Counted from the first letter of the stretch, positions 45,978 to 57,358 are shown. The stretch: 64,000 nt of DNA from Maratus speciosus (GCA_963932465.1 OZ010794.1:212239748-212303747), one strand, 5' to 3'. Notes: a model not told the origin generated them from the sequence alone. Translations and numbers: made by a program.

Positions 45978-46079
45978 CACTCCAGTTGGGTTTATTGTAT
46001 TTATTGTTTGTATGTCTGTATAATATTTATATATACCTTTAAATGTATAAAGTTGCTTGGCTGCTGAGAGAAATACCCG

Positions 46080-46562
46080 TAAGGCATGGTGACGTCACGA
46101 CGACGTCGTTGTGAAGTCACACTGTGACATTGTAACCGTCAATATGACGTCACGTGACGTCGATGTGAAGTCATTGTGACTAGAATGTGAAGTCGTTATG
46201 GCCGTTATAGAGCTCTTTTGTGACGTCACATTGTGACGACTTTGTGAAGCCACGATGTGACAAATTTGTGAATGTCATTTGGGACTATTTTGATATTAAC
46301 TTTGTGACGAATCTTTGACGAAAGCGACAATGCTTTGAAGTCACATTGAGATCAATTTGTGAAATATGTGTCATTTGTGTTGTGACGACATTGTCTTTAA
46401 CACTGTGATGATTCTGTGACGACAGCGACAATGCTTTGAAGTCACATTGTGACAATTTTGTGACAATTGTGTGATTTGTGACGATTTTGTCATTAATGTT
46501 GTGACGAATATGTGACTACGGTGGCAATGTTCTGAAGTCACACTGTGACATAACTGTATAGT
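46080..46562. repeat. TGACGTCA / GTGAC-rich degenerate tandem repeat
   Basis: Dense in gtgacgtcac, tgacgtca, tgtgac and gtcaca, with a loose period of about 100 bp: gcgacaatgctttgaagtca at about 46324 and 46425, and ggcaatgttctgaagtca at about 46520. Several TGACGTCA octamers equal the cAMP-response-element consensus for CREB/ATF factors. Whether they bind protein is unknown. The minus-strand frame at 46371-46571 is a by-product. Confidence 0.7.
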
Positions 46563-47426
46563 TGTAAACACTTATGCATGTCACACATAGTCGCACTTAT
46601 CCATGTTGTAAAATCATTTACATCTATAACGTTAATATACTTCGGCGACAGATCGAAATTAAAACTTGGGGGCCGCTATAACAAGGGTATACCAAAAGAA
46701 TTTTACTGAATCAAAATGCAATGTCACGCAGACTTCAATTTTTGTTGCACGTTTTTTTCCTATTGCAATAAATGAGAACACTGAAGACAACTGAATGATC
46801 GATCTATCACCATTTTTTCAAAATTAGCTATTTGTTAAAAGCATTAAAATTGCCGAAGAAACATTTTGTTTAAATTTTCAAATCTTTATCAAAATAAAAT
46901 TTGTATTAAAAATATAATATCTTATAATATATACAGTACTTTTTATATTCTTTAAACTACAGAAAATGCTGAATGAAATTAATTTATCGCATTTAATACG
47001 CATTATGAACTCGAAGACACTGGTGAAGGTGATTTTTTTCTGTTACACAACATTTATTAAAAAAATTGAAAGATAAAAAGAAATGCGGATATTAAGTAAT
47101 TAAATTATATATGTTTTATGATATTGATTACCATAAAAAATCTATATATGATTGTAATTCAAACAAGTTGGGGCACAGAAAATGGGGTACTTCTTTGTTA
47201 TAGAGGATTATATTTGATTATGCAAAAATTGCAGTTACGATCTCGCTAAGATCACCGTAAAGTTTATGCATGCGTCATATATATATATATATACTCGAAA
47301 CGCTCATCATATGCCATATAGTCATTATATATATATATTGTTTTCGACTTTTATGCCACATACATGCATATATATAACATATATATATTTATATATGTCA
47401 TACAGACACACATATACATGTATGTA

Positions 47427-47427
<1 letters not shown>
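46563..47427. other. AT-rich non-coding DNA, no gene seen
   Basis: Short TA runs near 47280 and 47325. No gene. Confidence 0.5.

Positions 47428-47481
<54 letters not shown>
47428..47481. repeat. (TA)n microsatellite
   Basis: About 25 TA dinucleotides. The minus-strand frame at 47351-47569 across it is low-complexity and not a gene. Confidence 0.95.
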
Positions 47482-47483
<2 letters not shown>

Positions 47484-49581
47484 GTACATCTTATACACAT
47501 GTCATAAATATAAATGACTACAACTGGACATTTTATCTCACAAAATGTTTTTGTATCATATGTTATCATAAAGTCATATGTGCTTTATAATATGGTAATT
47601 CATAATCAGGATCCACTATATCACAAAAATACCTAAACAAGTTCAAACTATTTCGATTCTAAACTATGCAATGATTTGTCATGCTAGCGCTTTCTAAAAA
47701 AAAGGCAACAAATGCTGCTGCTTTTGTAATTGCATTGTTAACTTTTGACTACATTAAGAATCGAATAATTATTTTAAGTACTATTTAATGATGATATTGC
47801 AAATATTTACTCGAATGTTAGAAAATGTGATTTTAGGTATGTAAAAGAAAAAAAAACAGAAAATTATAAATTATTGATATTTTTTTATATTTTTAATAAG
47901 TAGAAAATTATATACTTCGGATAAATATTGTCAATTTTCAAATACAAAATTCTAAAATATTCAAACTGACCTTTGTAAATATCTATTCGTGGTTATCTCC
48001 AGCCTTTATAATTTTACAAAATTTCTGAAGTACATTTTAGCAATAACGATCTGAAACTACTCAAATGAAAGGTATAACTTTGGTATAAAAAATTAACTGA
48101 GTATCACCAGTACCAGTATGTTGAGAATTCTAAGAGCAATTTCGGTAATAATCGTTATGTTGGAAGATAGAAACAATAATTAAAATCGTATTTTTAAGGT
48201 CACCTTAAAAGTAAGTAAAACTTTTGGGTATATATAGAACGGTGAAACAAAGGGTTAATTTATTTTACATCAGGGTTTGCTTGAAGTAAAATACATATTT
48301 AAAATAACTTTTTGATTATTAAAAAATAATTTTAATAACTGATTGCCAAAATTACATATTTATTTATGAAATTATATATTATAAAAATAATAACTCTTAC
48401 TATCTATGATTTTTTTTAAAACAATAATCCTTTACTGTTTATAAAACGCAGCACCGCAGCTACTCTATTTTGCGTCTAATGTGAAAGTTTTTAATGTTTT
48501 GCCAAGAATCTATCTGGCTGGATATATGTTGCCATGACCACTATAACTCTGATATTATCATAAATAGTACATAGAGATTAGAATCTGCTACGAAATTTTT
48601 AGAATAAAGTCTGGTGAAAATTTTATAAATATATATTCTATTAGTAATAGTGATAATTATATTTATTTTTATATGACACAATAAAACAAAATAATGAACA
48701 CAGTATCAAATGGTTAACTACATTTAATGTAACTAAAGTATAAAAAATGAGACCATAAACACAAAATAGAGCCACACATATGTTCATTATTATTATTAAT
48801 ATTTTATTTACAAGATAATATGGTAATTATAAATAAGAAATCCATTTTAATCATGCTGTTTACAAAGAGTGCATAGTATCGATATTTTGAAATTTATCTC
48901 TTTGAAATCAATCAATAAAATTATCCACAATAAAAAGTAAATAATAAAATATGATTATTACATTTTAGATTCATACCGTTCAAGTATTTGCTTTATTTTT
49001 TAAGTAAAATCATATTTAAACTCTTACTGATTGCGTAACTTCTATATTTTCATTTGCCAACAGACTTCTAGTTCACTTTGAAAACATTTCACTAAGGATG
49101 TTCAACAACTGAAAAGCTTTCACCCGCTATGACTATTTTTTTTATAGATTTTAAAACGTTTCTCAGGTTGAATAATACATTAAATAATCATTATTTTTTT
49201 TTCTTAACATTACGTATTCACGATTTCTTTTAATAGTACGTCTCCGTTGTGTCTTATTTTTTATAAATTCCTCTTCTGAGCAGATGCAATTTTTTTAAAT
49301 AAAAACTTGCAAAGGAAACTGTTTAAGAACATCACTTAATACAAAATTAAAAAATTATGTTTGCCAATAATTTTATTCTATAAAAAAGCTTTTTTATTAC
49401 ATAATTTAATTATCTTTTATAGTCTACTCGTACGACTATATTTTAAAAGTAAAGTTTTGAGTAAATTTCTCTTGCACGTGTTGTGGGAAAACTGGATAAA
49501 TGTGTTCCTTAAACAAATTTTGGTGCTCAGCGAATAAATTGCGTTATGCCAATATGACGGCATCTGTCCGTTAAGGGATGC
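47482..49581. other. AT-rich non-coding DNA, no gene seen
   Basis: Two kilobases without a supported feature: no paired termini, tRNA or coding signal. Confidence 0.5.
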
Positions 49582-49585
49582 TTAA

Positions 49586-51127
49586 GAGCCATTATTTTGA
49601 AAATCAGACAAATGTGATAGTTGTATATTTTGTTTTGCTTGATTTTTTTTTATGTTGATCACATTTAATGAATAATGTGCAATTTTGACGCCCTGAAAAA
49701 ATTTTTCCTTCCCTGTAAAAAAATGTCAAAGTTCAAGATTGTGACCGTCATTTTTCATGAAAAGTGAAATGCGAGTATGTTTGCAGTCCTAAAGCTTGGG
49801 AAAGCAACAACATCCCAAAATTCTTTTGTGATGAAATATTAGTATAACACTACCTGCTTAGTAGTCTGTATTCGTTTCCATGGGGGCATTGTTATTTTAC
49901 ATTGTTATGTTGCCTCAAAATGCAATGAAAATGACGTTTTTGTCCGTTTTCCGCACGTATTTTCTTTTTTAAGCAATAGTACCCCCAAACTTTTTCTTAT
50001 AGAATATCAAAGTGTACTACTAGGACAAGCTAAATAATATAAAACTTTACCGGAATATTGCTGCTGTTAGCAGGAATAGTCTGTTAAATATTCAAAAATT
50101 TCAAAATAGGCAGCATTTCAATTAGTCTTTTCTCAAAACAGCATCACGTTTCAATAAAACAAAATATATCACGTAGTAGTTGGAAGTATGTACAATCACA
50201 TGGAAAAGAAAAAAAAGTGGGGTCTCGTTATATTTTTTTAAAAAAAATAACAAAATTTACAAAAATTCACAGTCAAAATATCCCGTTCAAATTTCCCTTT
50301 TTTCCATTTAGAACAAGGAAGGGGCAGGAAAAGGGGATATTCCATTTTCTCATAGGGAAAAAACTTAGCTAGCGGAAAGAGAAACGGAATGTTTCGATTT
50401 CTGATAGGGAAAAAGTATGATAAATGACAGTCTTTTTTGTGACATTTGACATTTTTTTTAATAAAAATATGACGAGACCCCACTTTTTTTTCTTTTCCAT
50501 GTGTTTGTACATACTTCCAACTACTACGTGATATATTTTGTTTTATTGAACGGTGATGCTGTTTTGAGATAAGACTAATTGAGATGCTGCCTTTTTTGAA
50601 ATTTTTGAATATTTAACAGACTATCCCTGCTAACAGCAGCAATATTCCGGTAAAGTTTTATATTATTTAGCTTGTCCTAGTAGTACACTTTGATATTCTA
50701 TAAGAAAAAGTTTGGGGGTACTATTGCTTAAATAAGAAAATACGTGCGGAAAACGGGCAAAAACGTCATTTTCATTGCATTTTGAGGCAACATAACAATG
50801 TAAAATAACAATGCCCCCCCCCCCCCATGGAAACGAATACAGTCTACTAAGCAGGTAGTGTTATACTAATATTTCATCATAAAAGAATATTGGGATGTTG
50901 TTGCTTTCCCAAGCTTTAGCACTGCAAACATACTCGCATTTCACTTTTCATGAAAAATGACGGTCACAACCTTGAAATTTGACATTTTCTACAGGGAAGG
51001 GAAAATTTTTTCAGGGCTACAAAATTGCACATTATTCATTAAATGTGATCTACTTCAACATAAAAAAAAATCAAGCAAAACAAAAAATACAACTATCACA
51101 CTTGTCTGATTTTCAAAATAATGGCTC
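49586..51127. mobile_element. 1.54-kb palindromic TTAA element (copy 1)
   Basis: Bounded by TTAA (49582-49585, 51128-51131). Inverted arms of about 640 bp begin gagccattattttgaaaatc on the left and end with the reverse complement. A unique loop of about 240 bp (about 50230-50470) contains ttagctagcggaaagag. The left arm has ccatgggggcattg where the right arm has a C run of about 13 (50816-50826). No transposase; a large non-autonomous piggyBac-type element is the best reading. The minus-strand frame at 50238-50483 lies in the loop and has no domain. Confidence 0.85.
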
Positions 51128-51157
51128 TTAAGCGCTTAAAAGATGGAAACTCTGAAT

Positions 51158-51625
51158 CAAAGATATATAAATAAGTGTCCTATCTTAAATGGGAGAGGTA
51201 GCCGCAAGACTAAAAGCGAGGTCACATCAATCAAGGTCGCACGCCACGTAGCGGACGGGGTTAAACTACAGGAAAATGCCTAACTGTTTTCTTACTTCAA
51301 GCGGATAAAATTGTAAAGTTTTTTTCACCTTGATTAATAGCTGAAATGTTTCTCACAAGGCGAAGAAAACTTCGTGGTGTCAAGTGCATCTGGAAGCCCC
51401 TCTCGCTACGTCATTATTCTGCAATAAATGTGGTAAGCGAGATTCAGTTCCGTGAGTGACTAAAGATTTAGAAAAATATGCGCAGATGGTAGATATCCTG
51501 TCATATATGACGTCACACTAAAAGCCCGCGTATGTGGATTATCACCCCGTTCACAAGATGGCGCAACTCTGTTAATTTACGCCCGATTCATGTATTAAGT
51601 TTGTACGCTTACTTATATCGCTTTG
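51158..51625. mobile_element. MULE-like non-autonomous element (copy 2)
   Basis: 468 bp related to 33035-33470 along its length (e.g. gcgaggtcacatcaatcaag, ggcgaagaaaacttcgtggt). The left terminus is decayed (caaagatatataaataag), the right is intact. Flanks ctctgaat and ctgtgaat look like an 8-9-bp duplication with a change. Confidence 0.75.
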
Positions 51626-51986
51626 CTGTGAATTGATAAATTTGCTTTTAAGATCAGAAAGCTTAATTTAAAAAAATTGTAGAAGTTTAAACATGTGTTT
51701 TACTTGTTTCAAATCTGAATACATCTCGGTTACCGTTTTATAAATTTCGATGTTGAGTAGCTCAAGTGAAGAGACAGATTTTAGTGTTGAGATATCGTGA
51801 AAGGAATCAGAAAATTTCAATTTTTCAGATGTTCTCCACTCTGAAAAATCGGATACTTAAGATAGTGATGATGACGCTAATAATTTCTCTACAGGGCACA
51901 CCTATGGTCTAAAATTTCTTCAAGCGTTCCCGATTACACAGCTCCATGCTTGCAATTCAAATCGGAGCCTAAGATTAACGTATCAT

Positions 51987-52133
51987 CAGGGATGAGATTT
52001 CCGCTTTTTTACATACCAGTATTTTATTAGAGAAAATGTTGTTCTCTTAAATCACAAAAATGTACCGATTAAATAAAATAACCTTTTCTCTAACATAATA
52101 CTGGTGTGGAAAAAAGCGGAAATCTCATCCCTG
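51987..52133. mobile_element. hAT-type MITE, family E (copy 2), 8-bp TSD
   Basis: 147 bp, ends cagggatgagatttccgc and reverse complement. Exact 8-bp duplication cgtatcat (51979-51986, 52134-52141). Inner plan clear: cataccagtattttattaga, ccgattaaataaa, ataatactggtgtgg. Confidence 0.92.
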
Positions 52134-52341
52134 CGTATCATTTGATTCCATTTCGGGTATTCTGGAATACTATGAACATTTTACAATAGATGAATTAGAG
52201 AATAATATTGTAATCGAAACTAATCGCTTTGCTGAGCAAAGGGGAAATGTGGTTTGAGAAAAAAACAGAGAAAGGGCGACTGGAATGGCAACCTGTCTCT
52301 CGAAATGAAATGCTTTTGTTCCTTGCTCTTACAACCGTCGA

Positions 52342-52583
52342 GGGGCCTCGGTGGCCAAGCGGTTAGGACACCGCGCTGCCAGCCGCTAAGCATTGAGAGC
52401 GGCAGAGGTCTGCGAGTTCGACTCTCGCTGGCTCCATTGCACACTCTTTGTGGAGCTCCCGGATGTAATTTCTCTGTGTTGTAAATTTCATTGTGCTATC
52501 TCGTCCCCGTATATTGACGATGACTTATAAGCGGACCTAGATGTCAAGCACACAAGTCAGATGTATGTGTTAACAACAATAAA
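52342..52583 (+). mobile_element. tRNA-derived SINE with 12-bp TSD
   Basis: 242 bp flanked by tacaaccgtcga at 52330-52341 and 52584-52595. The head has a Pol III A box tggccaagcgg (52352-52362) and B box gagttcgactc (52414-52424), plus acceptor-like and T-stem pairing. Between the boxes it folds as one long hairpin (gccgct...agcggc) and not as an anticodon arm, so it is no longer a tRNA. A tRNA-unrelated body follows, ending in aacaacaataaa. Frames at 52220-52444 (minus) and 52254-52484 (plus) are shadows. I do not recognise the family. Confidence 0.88.
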
Positions 52584-52595
52584 TACAACCGTCGA

Positions 52596-53637
52596 AGTAA
52601 TTGTAAAAAAATAAAAATAAATAAAAAATAAGCGGAAGAACGTGCCTATTTCACTAAACACTATCTGTTAAGATACCATTTTTTTCGCGATATTATGACG
52701 TATAATAGGTACAGCCAATTAAAAAAATATCTACATTTTCGGAATAACGAAGCTCAAGATCTTCAAAGTCATCCTAATACAAATCTGCACAAAATTTAGA
52801 CTGTTTGTGCGCATATGAATAATTTGTATAGAAGTACAATTGTAAACATCAAGTCGTTTGTATGAAGGTCCTTTTCTGGATATTATGATAACGACGCACA
52901 AAAAAGAAAAACCTTACAGATAATGAAAAATAGTTCATCCCATGCGAATGAAAAATGGAAATAATTTATAAAAGAAACCAGTTATTGTTGCAAGAACTGT
53001 AATGTAGGACTATGCTTACCATGTTTCAAAGTTTACCATATATTGAAAATTTATAAAATTGTGAAAACATATCAAATACCGATTTTGAAATTAAATTTGA
53101 ATACAATTATCGTCTTTGTGGCAATATAACAAATTATTTAATTTATACAGGGTGCAAAGGAATGTCCCTTTAACCTGAAAATATTTGCGAACGGAGAGAG
53201 CCATAGCTATGCGAGTGAGGTAGCGGTATTGTAAAGTGACTACGCCCGACTTAATGCAAACGACAGCCAGCAGCGCCCCTAGTGGCGAAATTTGGAAGAT
53301 AGCCATTGCAAATCGAAAACGAAAAGAGATAGAGTAAAATTTCCAATTAGAAACTTTTAGAGCATCGATTAATTAGTATGAAACGCCATTTTGTTCACAC
53401 GGATAAGATAAATCGTCGTCTGTATACCAAAAATGCCCGAAATCGATGAACGACGATTCTACTTTACATATTCATATTCCGGAACTGTAGCAGTGCACAA
53501 TTGCAGATTGTGACGTTGTACTGTGCTTTAATGTCTGTAAAAACCATCGTCGATTTGGGGAGAAATATTCGTTAAATGGGTTTAATCAAACAATTCCTGA
53601 CCGAAATTTGACATCAAACTTGATTGTTCACTAATAT
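52596..53637. other. Non-coding DNA, no gene seen
   Basis: Around 53150-53290 there is a GC-richer patch starting acagggtgcaaaggaatgtc and ending cagcgcccctagtggcgaa. A matching opposite end was not found. The 71-codon minus-strand frame (53091-53306) across it has no domain. Confidence 0.45.
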
Positions 53638-54162
53638 AGGCGTCAGAGTGGTCTCTGTTTTGACTAACACAATTTCCTTACAAAATTTTTCGTTTTAGAT
53701 TTCACTTACAAATTTCGTAGTAACCAGCTACGCGAGAATGTTTTTTACGGTCCTTTAAGTTAGCCGGGCACAAATCTCCGCCAATATCATTTTTTTTTTT
53801 CAGGGCAGTAGCATATTTTATTTTTCACAAGTGTAAATTAGAAACAATACATTGATGATGAAGTAGAATATTTTTGTTTATAGCATTATTTGTTATTTTT
53901 ATCCTTTTGAATTTTTCATGAAATGGGTGAAAAGCAACCATTTTAAATGTATGTAATATGTATATTTAACAGGTGTGTATTTTAAATTAAAAGAGTGAAA
54001 GTTTTATATTTTAAATGAATGGCAATGGGAACAATACTTTGTTGTTTATCAAATGTGGCCGGCTAACATAAAAATACCGTTTTTCCTTAAAATTTTTGAG
54101 GCAACCTATCACAGAAATAATTTAAAAAAATGATTGGTGACCAAAACAGACCTCTTCTATGA
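53638..54162. mobile_element. Probable palindromic element, diverged
   Basis: gtggtctctgttttgacta (about 53649) is mirrored by ccaaaacagacctcttc (about 54141); acaaaatttttcgttt by ttaaaatttttgag; ttagccgggcacaaat (53759) by atgtggccggctaac (54053). The nested inverted matches suggest a foldback of about 520 bp that abuts the next TTAA element. Limits uncertain. Confidence 0.45.
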
Positions 54163-54169
54163 CTGTTAA

Positions 54170-55909
54170 GAGCCATTATTTTGAAAATCAGACAAGTGTG
54201 ATAGTTGTATTTTTTGTTTTGCTTGATTTTTTTTTATGTTGAAGTAGATCACATTTAATGAATAATGTGCAATTTTGAAGCCCTGAAAAAATTTTTCTTT
54301 CCCTGTAGAAAATGTCAAAGTTCGAGGTTGTAACCGTCATTTTTCATGAAAAGTGAAATGCGAGTATGTTTGCAGTGCTAAAGCTTGGGAAAGCAACGAC
54401 ATCCCAAAATTCTTTTGCGATGAAATATTAGTATAACACTATCTGCTTAGTAGATTCTATTCGTTTCCATGGGGCATTGTTATTTTACATTGTTATGTTG
54501 CCTCAAAATGCAATGAAAATGACGTTTTTGTCCGTTTTCCGCACGTATTTTCTTATTTAAGCAATAGTAGCCCCAAACTTTTTCTTATAGAATATCAAAG
54601 TGTTCTACTAGGACAAGCTAAATAATATAAAACTTCATCGGAATATTGCTGCTGTTAGCAGGAATGGTCTGTTAAATATTCAAAAATTTCAAAAAAGGCA
54701 GCATTTCAATTACAGGGTTCGCACAGTTTTACCACAAAATTTTTGCAGTATTTTCAAAGTATTTAACAGCAGAAAAATATTGCAAAATCTGTGAATAAAG
54801 GAGGTGGTTGCGAATTTTATGTTTAAAAAATTAAATTTAAATTTTCTTATCACTAATAGTGGTGCCAGACTCCTTGGAAATTCCAAGGAGTGTACGAACC
54901 TTGCAATTAGTCTTTTCTCAAAACAACATCACCGTTCAATAAAACAAAATATATCACGTAGTAGTTGGAAGTATGTATAAACACATGGAAAAGAAAAAAA
55001 AGGGGGTCTAGTCATATTTTTATAAAAAAAAAATGTCAAAAGTCACAAAAAAGACTGTCATTTATCATACTTTTTCCCTATCAGAAAACGAAACATTCCG
55101 TTTCTCTTTCCGCTAGCTAAGTTTTTTCCCTATGAGAAAATGGAATATCCCCTTTTCTTTCCCATTCCTTGTTCTAAATGGAAAAAAGGGAAATTTGAAC
55201 GGGATATTTTGACTGTGAATTTTTGTAAATTTTGTTATTTAAAAAAAAAAAAAATATGACGAGACCCCACTTTTTTTTTCTTTTCCGTGTGTTTGTACAT
55301 ACTTCCAACTACTACGTGATATATTTTGTTTTATTGAAACGTGATGCTGTTTTGAGAAAAGACTAATTGAAATACAGCCTATTTTGAAATTTTTGAATAT
55401 TTAACAGACTATCCCTGCTAACAGCAGCAATATTCCGGTAAAGTTTTATATTATTTAGCTTGTCCTAGTAGTACACTTTGATATTCTATAAGAAAAAGTT
55501 TGGGGGTACTATTGCTTAAATAAGAAAATACGTGCGGAAAACGGGCAAAAACGTCATTTTCATTGCATTTTGAGGCAACATAACAATGTAAAATAACAAT
55601 GCCCCCCCCCCCCCCCCATGGAAACGAATACAGTCTACTAAGCAGGTAGTGTTATACTAATATTTCATCACAAAAGAATATTGGGATGTTGTTGCTTTCC
55701 CAAGCTTTAGCACTGCAAACATACTCGCATTTCACTTTTCATGAAAAATGACGGTCACAACCTTGAACTTTGACATTTTTTACAGGGAAGGGAAAATTTT
55801 TTCAGGGCTTCAAAATTCCACATTATTCATTAAATGTGATCAACATAAAAAATGAAGCAAAACAAAAAATACAACTATCACACTTGTCTGATTTTCAAAA
55901 TAATGGTTC
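54170..55909. mobile_element. 1.54-kb palindromic TTAA element (copy 2, opposite orientation)
   Basis: TTAA at 54166-54169 and 55910-55913, with the same gagccattattttgaaaatc arms. Removing the nested 191-bp MITE and its 6-bp duplication leaves about 1,543 bp, the length of copy 1. The loop (about 55000-55260) reads in the reverse direction to copy 1, so the whole element is inserted the other way round. The right arm has a C run (55603-55617). Confidence 0.85.
54713..54903. mobile_element. Nested MITE with 6-bp TSD and known empty site
   Basis: 191 bp, ends cagggttcgcac and gtacgaaccttg, flanked by caatta (54707-54712, 54904-54909). The three other copies of this arm in the window lack it, the clearest being tttcaattagtc near 50120, so the insertion limits are exact. 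Subterminal accacaaaattttt and aatagtggtg, with a ctccttgg...ccaaggag palindrome near the right end. Confidence 0.9.
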
Positions 55910-55913
55910 TTAA

Positions 55914-57353
55914 TACTATGAGAAATAGTGCTAATATTGAATATTATAATAATATTTCGCAGATCAAACTAAAACACCGTGACAGTGAGAAACATATATA
56001 CATCTAACTGTAACCATTGATAAAAAAATATAAAAAATCAGGAAAATTGGAAAGTAGGATTAGTTTGTAAAGTATGCATTAATTAAGGAAATAAATTACA
56101 TAATCGAGTCTACAGACAATTGAAATTTTTGGTACAAATAAATTACATAATCCAGTCTACAAACAAATGACATATGTTATCGGTTGTGGTTTGATGATAA
56201 TTAACTTAATAAAATAAGTTAAATTGATTCTTTGTTTTTAAAGCGGACCTATTCCATAATCGAGTTTTAAAGACAATTGGCGTAATTTGGGACAATTTTT
56301 TGGAGACATTTTGCAACATTTACATTACACCAACACTATACCAAGATGTTTGCTATTGTGTCATTTATTTCAAACCTGAACATGCAAAGATTTTTTGGTA
56401 CTTTTTCAATATCGGTACCTTGGCGAAATAGGAAAAATAGCCTTGGCAGAAAAGGGAATTTGGCAATATATTTTCTGACAACCTATTCATTGTTTCATTT
56501 CATATACACAAGCATTTTTTTATTTTATTTTTTTACATTTTATTTAACGTAATAGCGCCAATTATCTAATTTTATATCGAAACCCATTTAATATGTATAA
56601 AAAAAATTAAATAATAAACATACATTTAAAATAAATATATTAAAGAAAAATAGTCCATCAAGTTTGTTTTCATAACTGATTATACCATTTGGCAACAAAT
56701 CTCACTTTTTGATGCCCTAATTGTGCCAAACCTTGTAACTTGCTATTTATTGAACGTGAATCACTTTTGGCTTCAGTTATTATTTAGTCGTAACCATGCA
56801 TTTTTTCATTTGCTATTTTTCCAGGAGAAAATATTTTTTGTTTTTAAGTAAAAATAAGTTATAATTTCATTTTATGCTGATTCAAAAATGGAAATATTTA
56901 CAGCATTGCTAAGAGACACAATTTCATTGTGTAGTTTAAATTGCTATTTAAAATAAAATATTTTATTATGTAATATTTATTTGTGTTTTTATTTTCAGTA
57001 TATATTTGTATTCATTTAATAAAATAGCTGTCGAAACTCTGTAATTTTGAAATGATATATTAAATAATAGCTTTCGCTCCAAGAATGTTTTTTTTTAAAT
57101 GCTTCGTTTGGTGCCAACAATTGCGCTTGGAAACAATGGTGTTGAAATACCAGAAAAGTACTAAGCATTTAGATTGCACATTGCAGCATAGATGATATAA
57201 TATATACCATGGGACAATACACAATAAAAAAAACTGGTTTATAGTTTCAGGTTGGCACTGAGACATTAAAATACATTTTCTTTAAATAATATAAAAATAT
57301 AGATGAGGAAAATTCTGTGATCGGAACTCTCACCATATTGGCTCTTTTTAACG
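55914..57353. other. AT-rich non-coding DNA, no gene seen
   Basis: A short tandem repeat, ataaattacataatcgagtc and ataaattacataatccagtc, lies at about 56090 and 56138. Frames at 56346-56552 and 57060-57266 show no domain. Confidence 0.5.
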
Positions 57354-57358
57354 AGAAT

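Larger units (their letters stand above)
45786..46042. mobile_element. TTAA-bounded inverted-repeat unit enclosing a tRNA gene
   Basis: TTAA at 45786-45789 and 46039-46042. Inside these, 62 bp (aggtatatataaatattata ... tggagtga) are repeated as a perfect inverted copy (45977-46038). Between the arms lie 46 bp of conserved upstream sequence (gtttattagtgagaaattgc) and the plus-strand tRNA-Thr gene. The form is that of a TTAA-type (piggyBac-like) MITE with a tRNA gene as its body. An alternative is an accidental inversion duplication that happens to end at TTAA. Confidence 0.55.

Noticed and set aside
47351..47569. 72-codon frame rich in I and Y
   Set aside because: Translated (TA)n microsatellite.
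52342..52436. A tRNA-Leu or tRNA-Ser gene with a long variable arm
   Set aside because: A and B boxes are present but the anticodon stem cannot be formed; a target duplication and a tRNA-unrelated tail show a SINE.
53150..53290. Possible MITE starting acagggtgcaaaggaatgtc
   Set aside because: No matching inverted end or target duplication within 1.5 kb.
49561..55913. Reading the two large palindromes as one segmental inversion
   Set aside because: Each copy has its own TTAA borders and different flanks, so two separate insertions explain it better.
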